From: Dehalococcoidia bacterium
Lineage (GTDB): Bacteria; Chloroflexota; Dehalococcoidia; Bin125
Length of the DNA stretch: 64,000 nucleotides
NCBI GenBank assembly: GCA_022828105.1
Contig: JAJEJC010000009.1
Span: 1 to 64,000 of the forward strand
Reading direction: 5' to 3'
How positions within the stretch are numbered: the first letter of the stretch is position 1; each line of letters begins with the position of its first letter. This document shows positions 24,795 through 36,400 of this stretch, one piece after another. A program made the translations under genes and the position numbers. The notes beneath the pieces were generated by a model. The model was not told the origin of the DNA, ran no database searches, and saw only the letters and a program-made list of their open reading frames with translations.

Positions 24795-26384
24795 TCAGGA
24801 GAGCGGCAGAAATTGTGCCAGCAGCTCCTCAGGCGCTCGCGAGTCGGACTTGGTGGTATGCGTTGCGATCACGCCGTCGGGACGGACCACGACGGCCTCA
24901 GACTCCGCATACGGAGTGTTCGCGGCGTGCCGCATCTGCTCGATGCGAATGGGGAAGCCGCGGTGACGGTAGCCGTTGACCGCTGACTGCCAGCCTTCGT
25001 GCTCGTCCTGGCAGAGCATGACCACATAGTCGGTGCCGAACCAGTCGAGCGTGGAGAGCTTGCGGTGCGGATCGAGCCACGCGTGCGGGGCTCGGCGTCC
25101 GCTGCGCACAACCGGGATGAAGTCGCGATGCTCGTTCTCGACGTAGGGCGGCGGGTCGTGGTCGACCTGGCAGAGCTCGGACTGGTACTCGTAGCCCATG
25201 ATCATGCCCTCGTAGCTGCCGTACTGGTGGCAATTGATCTCGGCCTGGGCCATGTCGCCGCCGGTCCGGTACGCCTGCCCGATGGCCCCGGCCAGGTTGG
25301 CGTTTTCGATGCTCAGCCGTACGCGACGCTCAGCGATCGGGCGGTGCTCCTGCTCGTAGGTGTCGAGCAGCGAAGTGGGCGAGTGTCCCTGCAGCACGTA
25401 GGCGAGCTTCCAGCAGAGGTTGTGTGCGCCCGAGAATCCGGTGTTGCTGCCCATCCCGCCGGTGGGAATGAAGGCGTGCGCGGCGTCGCCCGCGAGAAAG
25501 ACGCGGCCATTGGAGAAATGCTCGGACAGTCCGGCGATGAAGTTCCAGGGGCGGATGCTGACCACCTCGAGGTCGAGCTCCGATTCGTCCACGCCGACGG
25601 CCTCAACGATGTAGTCGTGCGCCTCTTGCATGGTCAGGTCGCCGCGATTGGGGTCCCAACCTGGGAGCTGGACTCGCCAGCGCGTGGCGCCGTCCATCGG
25701 CTGATAGACCCCCATGCCGTAAGAGGTGAAGATGAACATCAGGCCGCCCATGCGGTTGCCGACCCAGCGCGAGAGGTCGGCGTGGAAGAGGATGTCCTGG
25801 AGATAGAAGTTGAAGCTGTTTTCGTCCAGCGAGCAGCCGATCTGGTCTCGGGTGGCGCTGTGCACGCCGTCGGCGGCGATCACGTACTGGGCGCGGATCG
25901 GCTCGCCATCACCGGTCTCGCGATCGATCAGCGTGGCCGAGCAGCCGCCGGCGTCCTGCGTGAGGTCTTCGGCGCTCGTGTAGAAGCGGACGTCGGCCGG
26001 CGCTTGCTCCCGCGCCGCTTTCCAGAGCGTTTCCTCGATCATGTCCTGCGCACCCATGACGGGGATGCTGGGGCTGTACTCGGCTGGCGCCATCTGGAAC
26101 GACTCGGTCGGTACAGAAGCGACATCCTTGCCGGCCAGGCTCTCGATCCAGCGATTCTGCCGGGTCCAGAGATCGCCGATTCCGGTCGCTTCGACATCGT
26201 GATGCACGCCGAAGCGCCGCAGCAACTCCAGCGTTCGGCGGTCGTAGAGCCGGGCACGCGGGTGATCGCTCGTGTGCGGTCGCCGGTCAACGAGGATGTG
26301 CTCGACTCCGAGGCTGGACAGCAAGAGCGACGACGTCAAGCCGATGAGGCTACCGCCGATCACCAAGATCTGAGTCTCACGCAT
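24795..26384 (-). CDS. FAD-dependent aromatic monooxygenase (PHBH/MhpA-like)
   Basis: About 529 residues from MRETQILVIGGSLIGLTSSL at 26384; the in-frame TTG at 26414 is less likely. The FAD-binding dinucleotide motif is at the N-terminus. DGVHSATRDQIG (DG motif) lies mid-protein. The second FAD motif is FLAGDAAHAFIPTGGMGSNT (about 296-315), followed by GAHNLCWKLAYVLQG. A C-terminal thioredoxin-like domain is present, as in phenol/dichlorophenol hydroxylases. It would hydroxylate an aromatic or related compound with NAD(P)H and O2. Its substrate is unknown. It sits between a transporter and the acyl-CoA-dehydrogenase-like gene on the same strand, suggesting a catabolic or xenobiotic operon. 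Confidence 0.88.
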   Translation of the reverse strand: MRETQILVIGGSLIGLTSSLLLSSLGVEHILVDRRPHTSDHPRARLYDRRTLELLRRFGVHHDVEATGIGDLWTRQNRWIESLAGKDVASVPTESFQMAPAEYSPSIPVMGAQDMIEETLWKAAREQAPADVRFYTSAEDLTQDAGGCSATLIDRETGDGEPIRAQYVIAADGVHSATRDQIGCSLDENSFNFYLQDILFHADLSRWVGNRMGGLMFIFTSYGMGVYQPMDGATRWRVQLPGWDPNRGDLTMQEAHDYIVEAVGVDESELDLEVVSIRPWNFIAGLSEHFSNGRVFLAGDAAHAFIPTGGMGSNTGFSGAHNLCWKLAYVLQGHSPTSLLDTYEQEHRPIAERRVRLSIENANLAGAIGQAYRTGGDMAQAEINCHQYGSYEGMIMGYEYQSELCQVDHDPPPYVENEHRDFIPVVRSGRRAPHAWLDPHRKLSTLDWFGTDYVVMLCQDEHEGWQSAVNGYRHRGFPIRIEQMRHAANTPYAESEAVVVRPDGVIATHTTKSDSRAPEELLAQFLPLS

Positions 26385-26450
26385 CGTACGCCATCCAATC
26401 GCCTCGACCGTCAAGCCTACCCAACGTGAGGCGCGCTCGGGTTGGATCGT

Positions 26451-28828
26451 CTACTCACCGAGTACCTCGGCTGCGCGCCGTGCGGCGCTACGCAGGCGGT
26501 GATTCTGATACGCGCCCCAGAGAATCATCGTCGGCGGGACCACGACGATGGCGGCGATCAGCGCGTAGGCAATCGTAATCGCGGTGACCAGACCGAACTG
26601 CTGGAACGGCGTCAAGGTGGAGAACGCGAGCACGCCGAATCCGAGCGCCGTGGTCAGCGCTGAGCCGAGCAACGCGGAGCCAGTCGTGCCCAGCGTGGTG
26701 CGAGCGGCCTGCTCGGGATCGTTCGAATGCCCAAATTCCTCTTCATAGCGATGGATGATGTGGATCGTGTAGTCGACGCCGATGCCGATCGAGAGCGCCG
26801 TGATCAGCGCCGTGATTACGTTGTACGGAATCCCGGCCAGCGACATCGTGCCGAGCACGCAGGCGAGCACCAGCACGATCGGAAACACGGCGATGAAGCC
26901 GAGCTCGGACCGGCCGTCGGTAATCCAGAAGAAGAGCGTGAGGATGACCAGCGCCGCGATCACCGTGGTCGCGATCGCGGCGGTCTGACTACCGGTCATC
27001 GCGTCCACGACTTCAAGGCCGATGATCTCGCCCGAGGTGGCGGTCAGTTCCGCGTCGTCGCCGTACCAGAGCGCATCGATGTCTTCTACCATCCGACCGG
27101 CGCGCTCCTGGTCGCGCGTCAGCGCGTCGAAGCGAAGCAGCATGGTGTCGATTCCGTTGGGATCGTCGACCAGGACCTGGCCGAAGGCGGCGGGGTCGAG
27201 CTCCTTGACGCGGTCGATGATCGACTGCACGTCGTCGGGGTCGAGGCGGAACTGGTTGGCCGCAGCCGCCATCTCGGCGAGCTCGGCGTCGTAGCGGTCC
27301 TCCGGCGTGCCGTCGTCCGTCACCCAGTCGTTGAAGAGGACTCCAAACGAGGATGAGATTCCGCCGACCACGCCTTCGGGACGACGGAGATCATCGTCGA
27401 AGGCGCCGGTGAAATCGAAGATGTTGCGGAGCGTGCGGTCGTCGGTGAGCTCGGCCTCGATCACCACCTGCACCGCATCGGTCGAGCCACCAAAAGCGGC
27501 GTCGAGCGTCTCGACGTCGCGGCGACACCCAGTATCACCGTAATCACGGCGATCACGATGAGGAACGGAGCCGGGCGTCGGGCGAGCAGCCCGCCCAGCG
27601 CTTCAACCGCCGGTCCGACGCCGGGGATCGCCCAGGAAACGGGCTTCGCTTCGCCGAGCCTGCCGCTGTCCTCGCGACGGCCGTCGATCAGCGCTCTCGC
27701 CGAGGAGAGCAGCGCCAGCATCACAATCAGGCCCGCCGCGACGCCAATCGCAGCGACGATACCGAAGTCGCCGTTCGCGGGAATCGGCGAGGAGACGTTG
27801 GTGAGGAAGGAGACAATCGTCGTCACAGCCGCGAGCGAGAGCGGCAAGAGCACGGAGCGCAGGCCGATTCGCGCCGCTGAACGGGCGCCCTCGCCCGCGC
27901 TGCGTGACTCGCGGTAGAGGCCAATAGTCTGGATTGCGTAGTCGACGACGAGGCCGATCAGCATCACCGGGACCATCGTCGTCATCGTATTGGGCGCGCC
28001 GATCAGGCCGAGTCCGTTGGGGCCCAGCCATCCCTGCGCGCCGATCACCCAGACGATCGTGAGGATCAGACCGATCACCGACAGGGCCAGGTCGAGTAGC
28101 GAGCGGGTGAAGGCCAGGATCAGCAGCCCGATCACCGCCAGCGCGATGACCATGATGATCGTCATCTGGGTGCCGGTCGCGCGTTCGGTCTCTTCTGCGG
28201 TGGTCGCCTCAGAGAGTCCGCTGCCCTCGAGCGGACCCGGCGTGTCGACCGCGATGGCGCGGATCAGCAGCTGGGCTTCCTCAAGCGTCTCTTCGTCGTC
28301 GAGCTTGTCGCCATCCCGATCGCCATCCTGGAAGAGGCGCACGTTGGCGATCGCGACGATCGTGCCGTCGACGTCGGCGCTGATCAGTCGACCCAGCGGC
28401 AAATGCGCCGCGGCGGCATCGATCTGCAGCTGCGAGAGCGAAGCGAAGTCGTTGGTCTCGAGTGCGAGCCCGAGCGGGATGGTCGGTGAGACCACGCCGC
28501 CGGGCACGAGGAACGGCGCCACCAGCGAGTCGGTCACGACCGAGTCGATGACCTGCTGAATCTGCGCCAGGCCGTCGGGCGTGAGCGCCTCGCCTCGAAA
28601 CAGCAAGGTGACGGAGATCGTGTCCTGTGAGCTGCCGAAGAGGTTCTCGATCGTCTCGGTGGCGACGGTGACGCCGCTGTCTTCGGGCAGGAAGACGGAG
28701 TTGTCGGCCTGGTCGGCCATCTGCGTGACGCCCGCGCCCAGGAACACCGTGACCGCAAGCAAAGCAACGAGCGTGAGCACAGGTTTGACTGTGAACAACC
28801 AACTGAGACCGTCCAGGACTCTCGACAT
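26451..28828 (-). pseudogene. MMPL/RND-family transporter, single-base frameshift
   Basis: Two adjacent minus-strand frames (28828-27461 and 27473-26451) together make a ~790-residue RND/MMPL exporter. The first half has LFTVKPVLTLVALLAVTVFL, VMLIGLVVDYAIQTIGLYRE and a second set of helices. The second half has ALSIGIGVDYTIHIIHRYEE and LGFGVLAFSTLTPFQQFGLV. Both carry the GxxxDY motif of proton relay in transmembrane helix 4/10. At about 27515 the first frame leaves the conserved path (VILGVAATS), while RDVETLDAAFGGSTDAVQVV continues in the other. One inserted base would restore a full gene. It is a pseudogene or a sequencing error. It likely exports lipids or small hydrophobic molecules. Confidence 0.85.
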
Positions 28829-28979
28829 GTCGGGCTCCCTTTGTCACAACTCCAAGAGCAAGAGGCTGCACTGTCGGCAGACTTGGCCGCTCAGCTTGTT
28901 CCGTCTGTCCGCTTCGCGGCCACATCAGTTAGTACGCTGAGGAACAACCGGCCAGCGTTGCGGCTGCTCAGGAGACAAG
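28829..28979. promoter_or_regulatory. Divergent promoter region between transporter and P450
   Basis: This 151-bp gap separates the minus-strand MMPL gene (GGGAG ribosome-binding site before its ATG at 28828) from the plus-strand P450 (AGGAGACAAG before the ATG at 28980). It must hold both promoters. No clear -35/-10 pair or operator palindrome was recognised. Confidence 0.5.
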
Positions 28980-30263
28980 ATGGCAACTCCCTTCGACACC
29001 CCGCCTCAATCCCTGGACGAGGTCAACATCACCTCGCCCGACGGCTACGCCTTGAGCGGATACCCGCACAGCCACTGGGCGTACCTGCGTCAGCACGCGC
29101 CGGCATTTCGCTACCAGGCGAGCGACGAGGAGCTCGAACCGTTCTGGGCGATCACGAAGTGGGAGGACATCCAGCGCATCTCCCGTGATCCGCAGACGTT
29201 CTCCAACAAGACGGACATTGTCCTGCGGCTCGGTCAGCTCGCGGAGGGCGGTGCGGCGCCGCAAACGCACCATCTGCTGGACATGGATCCGCCCGAACAC
29301 GCGCAGTACCGAGCGCTCGTCAACCGGCGCTTCACCACGAGGGGCTTGTCCATGCTCGAGGAGCGCATCGATGAGGTGGCCGGCGAGGTGGTCGATCGGG
29401 CAGCGCGCCAGATCGTCGACAGGGTCGCCCGGCGCGGTGAATGCGAGGTCGTCGCGGAGATTTCGAACCTCTTGCCGCTGGTCACCATCTGCGAACTGCT
29501 CGGTGTGCCCCGCGAGCGGCAAGGGGACATGATCCAGTGGGTCAACGAGATGGTCGGCTCAGGCGATCCCGAGTACCAGCGCGGCCGCACCCAGCAGGAG
29601 ACGTTGGCCGCGGCATCGCAGGCGTTGCTCGGCTTCTTCATGCAACTGTCGCAGCAGAAACGAGAGCAGCCGACCGACGACCTGCTCACGACCCTGGTGC
29701 AGTCGGAGATCAATGGCGCCCCGCTGAGCCCGCTCGATCTGCTCTCCTATTGCTACCTGTTGATCATCGCCGGTAACGAAACGACCCGAAACACGATCTC
29801 GGGCGGTCTCATGGCCCTCATCGAGCATCCAGAACAGATGGCGTTGCTACGCTCGGACCGATCACTCATGGATACCGCGGTGGAGGAGATCCTGCGCTGG
29901 GTCTCACCGGTGATTCACTTCGCCCGGGTCGTGACCGAAGACGTCGAAGTCGGCGGCCAGCTGATTCCCGCGGGTGAGAAGGTGGTCATGTTCTACCCCT
30001 CGGCGAATCGGGATGAGGACATCTTCGACGATCCCTTCAGGTTCGACATCACCCGCACGCCGAACGAGCATCTCGCCTTTGGCGGGTTTGGCGAGCACTA
30101 CTGCCTCGGCGCCAACCTGGCCCGTTTGCAGCTGCGGACCATGTTCGGGCACATCCTCGATCGATTGGATGAGATCGAGCTGAACGGCGACATCGAACGA
30201 CTACGCTCCGGCTTCGTCGGTGGGGTCAAGCGTCTGCCGATTCGCTACCTCGCTGACGGCTAA
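28980..30263 (+). CDS. Cytochrome P450
   Basis: This 427-residue soluble bacterial-type P450 has the I-helix oxygen-activation motif AGNETTRNTI (about 264-273), the K-helix ExxR as EEILRWVSP, the aromatic/meander region RDEDIFDDPFRFDITR and the heme-binding loop FGGFGEHYCLGANLARLQLR with the ligand Cys near residue 375. The I-helix has Asn where many members have the acidic residue before Thr, as in several actinobacterial steroid or terpene hydroxylases (CYP125/142-like style); this is only a resemblance. It needs a ferredoxin and reductase encoded elsewhere. It is divergent from the catabolic cluster and has a strong ribosome-binding site. Confidence 0.92.
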   Translation: MATPFDTPPQSLDEVNITSPDGYALSGYPHSHWAYLRQHAPAFRYQASDEELEPFWAITKWEDIQRISRDPQTFSNKTDIVLRLGQLAEGGAAPQTHHLLDMDPPEHAQYRALVNRRFTTRGLSMLEERIDEVAGEVVDRAARQIVDRVARRGECEVVAEISNLLPLVTICELLGVPRERQGDMIQWVNEMVGSGDPEYQRGRTQQETLAAASQALLGFFMQLSQQKREQPTDDLLTTLVQSEINGAPLSPLDLLSYCYLLIIAGNETTRNTISGGLMALIEHPEQMALLRSDRSLMDTAVEEILRWVSPVIHFARVVTEDVEVGGQLIPAGEKVVMFYPSANRDEDIFDDPFRFDITRTPNEHLAFGGFGEHYCLGANLARLQLRTMFGHILDRLDEIELNGDIERLRSGFVGGVKRLPIRYLADG

Positions 30264-30329
30264 CGGCGACTGCCGCACCGTTCTCCGATCCAATCTGCTC
30301 GGGAATCATCCGGATGTCTCAGCAACATC

Positions 30330-31085
30330 TCAGTCTGGCGGGTCCCGTTCCTGCATGCGTTCCAGCACTTCGCGTAGCTCACGAACTTCTTGCCTGAGCG
30401 CGGCAGAGTCCGTGTGCTCGGGTTCGCCGTGTCTTGCGAGCATCGAAGCGAGATTGGCTGTGAGTGCGGCGAATAATCCGATGCCGCCCAGCATGAGCAC
30501 GTGGGCCAGCGCCCGACCTGCTGGCGTGACCGGCACGACATCGCCGTAGCCCACCGTCGTCACGGTGGCAACCGCCCACCACAAGGCGTCGCCAAACGAG
30601 TCAATCTGGGAACCGTGCCCTTGCTCGAGCGTGGTCACGATCGTCGCGATCAGCAGGACGAGTCCAACCGCGTAGGCAGCCAGAAAGTCGACGTGCGCGA
30701 AGCGGACTCGACGACCGTAGGCGTGAGAACCGACCAGGAGGATGAGTGGGACCCTGAGCGGGCGGGCGACGGGCGCCAGCGCGGCCAGTAGATCGAACCA
30801 GTTGCGCCGCAGATATCGCGCTCGCTGCGGCGCCACTGCGATCCTGACGGCCAGCTCCACCACGAAGATCGCCCAAGACACGCCGTACAGCGCGATCGCG
30901 GTCGAACCCGACACCGGACCAGAATCCCACACGAAGATCCCAGCGATCAGCGGAACCATCGCCGCCGAGAGGATCATCAGCGGCACTTCAGTCGCACGCT
31001 CGATCTTGCCAAGCAACAGGCTGCGGCGTTCGAACGACGCGGCAGTGATTACCTCGTGCTTCATCAAGATGCCCATGATGATCAT
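30330..31085 (-). CDS. Voltage-gated-type potassium channel subunit
   Basis: This 251-residue protein has a reduced voltage-sensor-like region with RIAVAPQRARYLRRNWFDLL and arginine-bearing helices, followed by the pore. The pore helix is DSFGDALWWAVATVTTVGYG, the selectivity filter is TVGYGD (about 176-181), and the inner helix is VLMLGGIGLFAALTANLASM. The C-terminus is a short coiled coil (LRQEVRELREVLERMQERD) likely to drive tetramerisation. It conducts K+ across the inner membrane. The start is uncertain: ATG at 31085 or MKHEV seven codons later. No operon partner is seen; the adjacent hydrolase on the same strand is upstream. Confidence 0.9.
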   Translation of the reverse strand: MIIMGILMKHEVITAASFERRSLLLGKIERATEVPLMILSAAMVPLIAGIFVWDSGPVSGSTAIALYGVSWAIFVVELAVRIAVAPQRARYLRRNWFDLLAALAPVARPLRVPLILLVGSHAYGRRVRFAHVDFLAAYAVGLVLLIATIVTTLEQGHGSQIDSFGDALWWAVATVTTVGYGDVVPVTPAGRALAHVLMLGGIGLFAALTANLASMLARHGEPEHTDSAALRQEVRELREVLERMQERDPPD

Positions 31086-31151
31086 CAGTCCGCGGGGCGG
31101 CGCGCCATTGGAGTCGCAGCCGCAGAGAACATCGCCTGGCGAGCGCGATCG

Positions 31152-32197
31152 CTACTGTCTCGATGGCAGTGAGATCATCGTGCCATCGACGCCCAGCGTG
31201 ATCCGCCCGCTGAAGGCGTCGCTGGTACCCCGAAGAAACTGCCGTTCGAGCGCGGGCAGCAACAGCAACGGGGCGATGTGGTAGAGCAGCAACTGTCCGA
31301 CGCCCGCTTCCGCCGCCGTCTCGGCAGCTTCCTCCGGCGTGGTGTGGTAGGAGATGATGTCGCGGGCGCCTTGCGCCGCCCGAACGTTCCCGGCAGCCTC
31401 AGCTGCGTTGGCAATCCATTCGGTCAAGCGGAAGTCGAGCGCTTCATACACGAGCAGGTCGACTCCGCGGGCGTAGCCAATCAGATTGGCGGACTTGGTC
31501 GTGTCCCCGCTGATCACGATCGAGCGGTCGCGATAATCGATTCGATAGCCCACGGCCTCGGCAACGGGTTCGTGCGAGACCAAAAGGCACGGACCCGGAC
31601 GCCGTCGTCAGTCTCAATGATCGTCTGCGACTCGCCCTCCCGCGGGAGCGGAAACGGCACCGGGTCGAGGCCGCCGCCGCTCGCCGGCGTGAAGTCAGGC
31701 CCGTGGTGCGCGACGCGGTAACCGATATCGCCCGCGTAGGCGCGATTGAATCCGTCGGTCACCTCGCTGACCACCGGCGGGCCGTGCACGGGCAACGGAT
31801 GCTCAGCGCCCGAATTGACCCAACGCAGGATGCCGAGCTCACCGAGTCCATCGATGTGGTCGGAGTGGACATGGGTGAGGAAGACGGCCTCGACGCGTCC
31901 GATGTTCACGCCGAAGCGGGTGAGGTTTCGCGCCCCGTTGGTGCCGGCGTCGAACACGTACAGGTGGCGGCCCGCCTGAATCGCCACACAGGGACCGGAA
32001 CGCCTGATGTCGGCTAGCGGGCTGCCCGCGCCGCAGAGCAGCAGGTGGAGGCTATCTGGCAGATCGCCAAGGGCGTCGCGGGTCATCGCGACCATGACGG
32101 CCCGTTCGACCACCCGCTTGGTCATGCGCTCGGGCAGGAGCGAGGCGAGCCTGGACGCCAATAGCCGCGCAATCATGGCCAGGGCGATTCGCCTCAT
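31152..32197 (-). pseudogene. Metallo-beta-lactamase-fold hydrolase, single-base frameshift
   Basis: The start is at 32197 (MRRIALAMIARLL) behind AGGAGAGCAGC. The first frame holds LHLLLCGAGSPLADIRRSGP and the metal site HVHSDHIDGLGELG (about 107-120), and runs to VRVRAF. One base missing in a TTTT run near 31585 throws the frame. The other frame continues VSHEPVAEAVGYRIDYRDRS, VISGDT and IISYHTTPEEAA to 31152. With five T's the reading is AFLVSHEP. The assembled product (~348 residues) resembles RNase Z/arylsulfatase-like MBL hydrolases, with an N-terminal membrane-proximal helix. It is either a recent pseudogene or a homopolymer error. Confidence 0.85.
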
Positions 32198-33326
32198 GCT
32201 GCTCTCCTGCGTGCGAACCAGGCCAACTCTCGTTTCGCCGCATACGTGCGGACTGCACCTCGTCGGATCGAGCTTCGGAGGTCCAGCCCGCCCTCGGCAC
32301 GGCCAGGTTACCAGTAGCGACGGGCATCGGCGTACAGATGAGCAAGGATCCTCCAGGTCAGGACACGCCGATCTGTTGTAGCCAAGCACTGCGCTCCGAT
32401 GAACATGGCCTCCTCGAGGGCCGCCGTATCCGTCAGCGCTGAGAGGTGACACGGGCCGTATGAGCCGATGATGTCTGCCACTGTGTATCCGGGGACCCCC
32501 CAACTGAGGCGACAACCGGCCCGCGACCCAATCGGTCGACATCCCGTCTCTTGGTCGGTCGATTGTTGCCCCGCTCGTAATCCTTGTGGTCGTCCTCATT
32601 GCACTGCCCACCCTGTGCGCAACGCGAATCACACAATCGAGTTCGGCCGCGCGGTTGGTGGCCGGGAACGTGGCCGCTGACAACCGTACCGGCGCCCATG
32701 TCACGCCGGACCTCTCAGTCAGCGCTGAAGCGCCCGCCTGGCGAAGATCCCGGCCAATCGCCGATTCCGGCGGTCATCGAGCGGGGCGACGAACATCAAT
32801 GCCGCACCGAGAGGCAGCGACACGATGAACGTCGTCCTCGTGTCGCCGACCGCGCCGCCACTGTCCCCGTCGCTGAGCACCTCTCATCCCAGCCCAAAGC
32901 GCATCGTTCTCAGTATCGAGGGAGAAGATCAACCGTCGCCCTGGCTGCGCAAGAGACGCTCGTAGAGCACTCACGCTCGGCACGTCCGGCTGGTCTGCTC
33001 CGGCTAGACGAGGGTACGCCTCCTGAACTCTTGATTGCACTCGACTCGAAATAGCGAACTTCAGCGACAGGTACGGGATCCTGTCTGGTTCCTCTCTCGT
33101 GGCCGGCTGCGTGATGGTCTTGCCACTACGCATGCCGGTGTGTCTCGCCTTGCACAGCAGAACGGTCAGTCTCGGTCCCGTGAATGGGCGGCTCTGGCCA
33201 TGACCCCTGGAGAGCTGCGACTCAGTCGGCATGCTTGATGCTGATAGTGCACTTGGTGAGGCTCTCGATGACAGAGCGTCGGGCTGCCAAGGGCCGCATC
33301 CGATCCGAAGAAATCGACGTTCGCAG
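32198..33326. other. Intergenic, only weak frames
   Basis: About 1.1 kb without a supported gene. Two weak candidates exist. One is a plus frame around 32530-32820 with a hydrophobic stretch (IVAPLVILVVVLIALPTLC). The other is a 53-residue minus frame at 32719-32880 (GTG start) with GAALMFVAPL and a basic tail. Both lack ribosome-binding sites and known motifs; they may be debris. Confidence 0.4.
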
Positions 33327-33434
33327 CTACTCCCCCTCGATGCATTCGAGCGCCATCCTGGTGGGTAGCCAGCCGGCCCAGACCTCCTCCGACGCGCGCG
33401 CCTCGGCCGCCGTGTACGCCGTCAGATTGGCGTC
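33327..33434 (-). other. In-frame C-terminal continuation of the Calx-beta protein beyond a TAG
   Basis: Directly after the amber codon the frame reads DANLTAYTAAEARASEEVWA and then GWLPTRMALECIEGE before TAG. The block TAYTAAEARAxExxWxGWxPxRxAL is, to my recollection, a recurrent tail of such surface proteins. It is seen here in frame and without further lesions. Confidence 0.6.
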
Positions 33435-36400
33435 CTACACGTCCCCGAACGCGATCAGAACCCTCTTCCAGTTCTCCCCGTAGTTGGGCGGGTTGTCCCG
33501 GTTCGCGTCGTAGTAGTAGCGGACGGTGCTGAGCAGGACATCCGAGACGCAGGCCGACACCTCCGATGGCGGGTCATTGTCCGCCACCGCGACCGTCGCC
33601 GCGCCCTGCGTCGCCGAGACGGTGTAGTCCGCGCTGGGGGACAACGCGACCGTGATGGAGCCGTCCGACTCGTCCACGGAGTCGTCAGTAGTAGTGACCG
33701 TAAACGTCGCCGTGCCGCTGGGGCCGAGCACGACGGTCCGCGGGCCGACGGTCACGCCGAAGTCGCCGCTCTGCGTCACTGCGACGACGACATCCCCGTT
33801 GGCCGACGGCGCCGGGTTCGCGGTGATCGTGAAGCTGGCGATGCCGCCCTCGGTGATGTCGCCGCCGGCGACGATGCTGATCTCGGGGACGGCGTCGGTC
33901 GAGTCCTGCGACTGGCCGAAGGAAACCTTCTGCGGCATGTCAGGGACCGGATCGATGATCGTCACGGTGACCGTGTCGTTGCCGCCCGCGAAGGCCGCCA
34001 CCCTGCGGAAACTGCCGCATCCATCGCTGCCCTTGTTGCAGGCAACGAGATCGAAGAGCCTGTCTCCGCTTCTTCCGCTGTCTTTCGCGGTGACCTTGAA
34101 TCCCGTGTTGGTCTTAGCGATGGTGTGTTCGCTTGGGAGCGCCTGCTCCCCTTTGTTGCCCGTGCCGCCGATGCTGTAGTGGCTGACGAAGACGTACCAG
34201 CCATCTGCGCTTCCTGGGACCGGTATGTCGAAGCTTTCGCCCTCAGTCAGCAAGAGACCATCCATGATGCTCACCGTGTGCGGCATGGCGTCGCCGGTGA
34301 AGCTCACCGAAGATCGATCGCGGATGTCATCGGAACCGCCTTCACTGCACAACTCGACCGTGAGTTTCTTCTCTCCTTGCCCCTCAGTTGTGCCATGCAC
34401 GATGCCGGTGAACTCGAGGACAACCACGCGGGCGCCGTTCTCACCGAACCTGATTAGCGGCTTCTGTGGATCTGTCATGTCCAACGTAGCGTCTCCGCCA
34501 GAGATTGACACTTCGTAGTGCGTGCCGACTCTTGCGCCGCCGGTGAGGCAGATGGGGATGACGCCCTCGCCTTGCTTGAAAAATCGGCCCAGGTCAATCG
34601 TCATTGTCGACGTGCCGTTGTACTCGCTGATGCGCGTGTCGGCGTTACTCCCGGCCGCTGCGGGAATGCCGCTGAAGGTGATGGTGGCCGTCGTGCCGTC
34701 ATCGTCCAGCACGATGACCTCGACCTCAGCCGTTTGGCCGTCGTAGCCGCCGCCCCGAGCGGTGTGGCTGATGGTCGTGTCACGCTGGTTGTTGGGATTG
34801 TCCTTGCTGTCGTCCACGGCGGTGACCGTCACCTCTTGGTAGTCGTCCCAGTTGCTGGGGGTGAACGTCAGGGTCACTGGCATGACGGTTGCCACACTGG
34901 TGTCGTCGCTGGACACGGTGATGGTCACATTGGACTCGGGGCGTGTGGTTAGTTTCACCTTGTACGTTGCTGTCCCAGCGTTTTCGTCTGTGACCGTGAC
35001 CGATGTCTTGTCAGGCATCAGTTCCGGTCGGTCGTCATCCGTGACCGTGACCTCTGGACCCGCGAGGGTGACGGCGGGCAGGCCGCCGCCGCTGATGCGG
35101 TGGCTGATTTGCGTGGCGCGCTCGCCGCCGGTGTTGAGGAAATCGTCGTCGACGCCCGTGACCGTGACGGTCTGCGGCGTCGCGTGGTTGTCGCGGGTGA
35201 AGACGAGGCGGGCCGGTGACACCGTGGCGACTCCTGAGTCTGCGATGGAGATGTCGACAAACACATCGCTTGCAGGCTCGGATGTGAGCGCGATGGTGTA
35301 CTCACCTGTGCCGCCGTTCTCCGACATCGTTAGCGATGTTGGGCTGACGTCGAGCACCATGCCGCGCACGGTGACGGTGACTGGAGCGGCCGCGACGTCG
35401 TCGTAGCCGCCGCCTGTGACCGTGTGCGTGATGGTCACGTCGCCGGTCGCAGCGGCGTTCTGCCAGGTCACGGTGACCGTCTGCGGGATGTTCCAGTTGG
35501 CATCGGTGAAGACGAGCGTCGAGCGGTCGGCGGCGGCCTTGGCCGCGTCGCTGCTGGAGATTGCGATGCTGACGCTCTTGACTTCGCCTGCGGGCGGACT
35601 GTCGAGCACGATGGTGTAGTCGGCGCTGGACGCATCACCCGACCTCTCCACGACCAGCTGCGTGGGCTTGACCGTGACTGACGGCTCGGCATCCGGCGCG
35701 CCGGTGCGCTCGGACCAGATGCTGCCGACGCCCCACTCGTTCAACGAGCGGACGCGGTACTGCGGATGCTCGCCTGGGTGCTCGTCGAGGAAGAGGTTGC
35801 CCTTGATGCCGTCGCCGACAGTCGTCGACACACTGCCATTGGTACGCTCGATCCGGTAGCCCACGACCGGCCAGAGGTTGAGGTACTCGGCCTCGGTCCA
35901 GCGGATGAGCGTGCCTGCCGACGTGCCAATCGTCTCGACCGACTGCGGCGTGCCCGAATCGCCCTCGCCGCTGCCCGGCAGCGCCGCAATATCGGCGCTG
36001 TTGTTCTCCTCGATGTAATCGAAGTAGTTGGTGGCATGCCAGCTGCCATTGGCGGCGGTACATGCCGTTTCATTGGGAGGCTTCGGACGAACGTCGTCAA
36101 CGCCGCCGTTTTCGATGCAGACCGAGTAGGGCTCCGCCTGGGAGATGGTCGCGGTGATGGGGGCAGCAGGAGAGTCCGACGGCGCGATCAACGTGAGCGT
36201 GGGGAACTCCGTCCGATAACCGCGGACGATCCCGTGATTGAGCGGCAGCTTGCCGATGGTCCAGGTACCGTCACACAGCCCGTTTGCGCAGTTCTGACCG
36301 CCCGCGTATGTGCCGAAGTAGCCGTCCTCTTCCAGGATGTGGCGCGACCCTTCGGGGACGTTGCTGAGGTTGACCACGACCATCGGCGCATCGTCGGGAC

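Noticed and set aside
28841-29188. Plus-strand frame starting before the P450
   Set aside because: It is a different frame over the P450 start; the P450 has its own strong ribosome-binding site.
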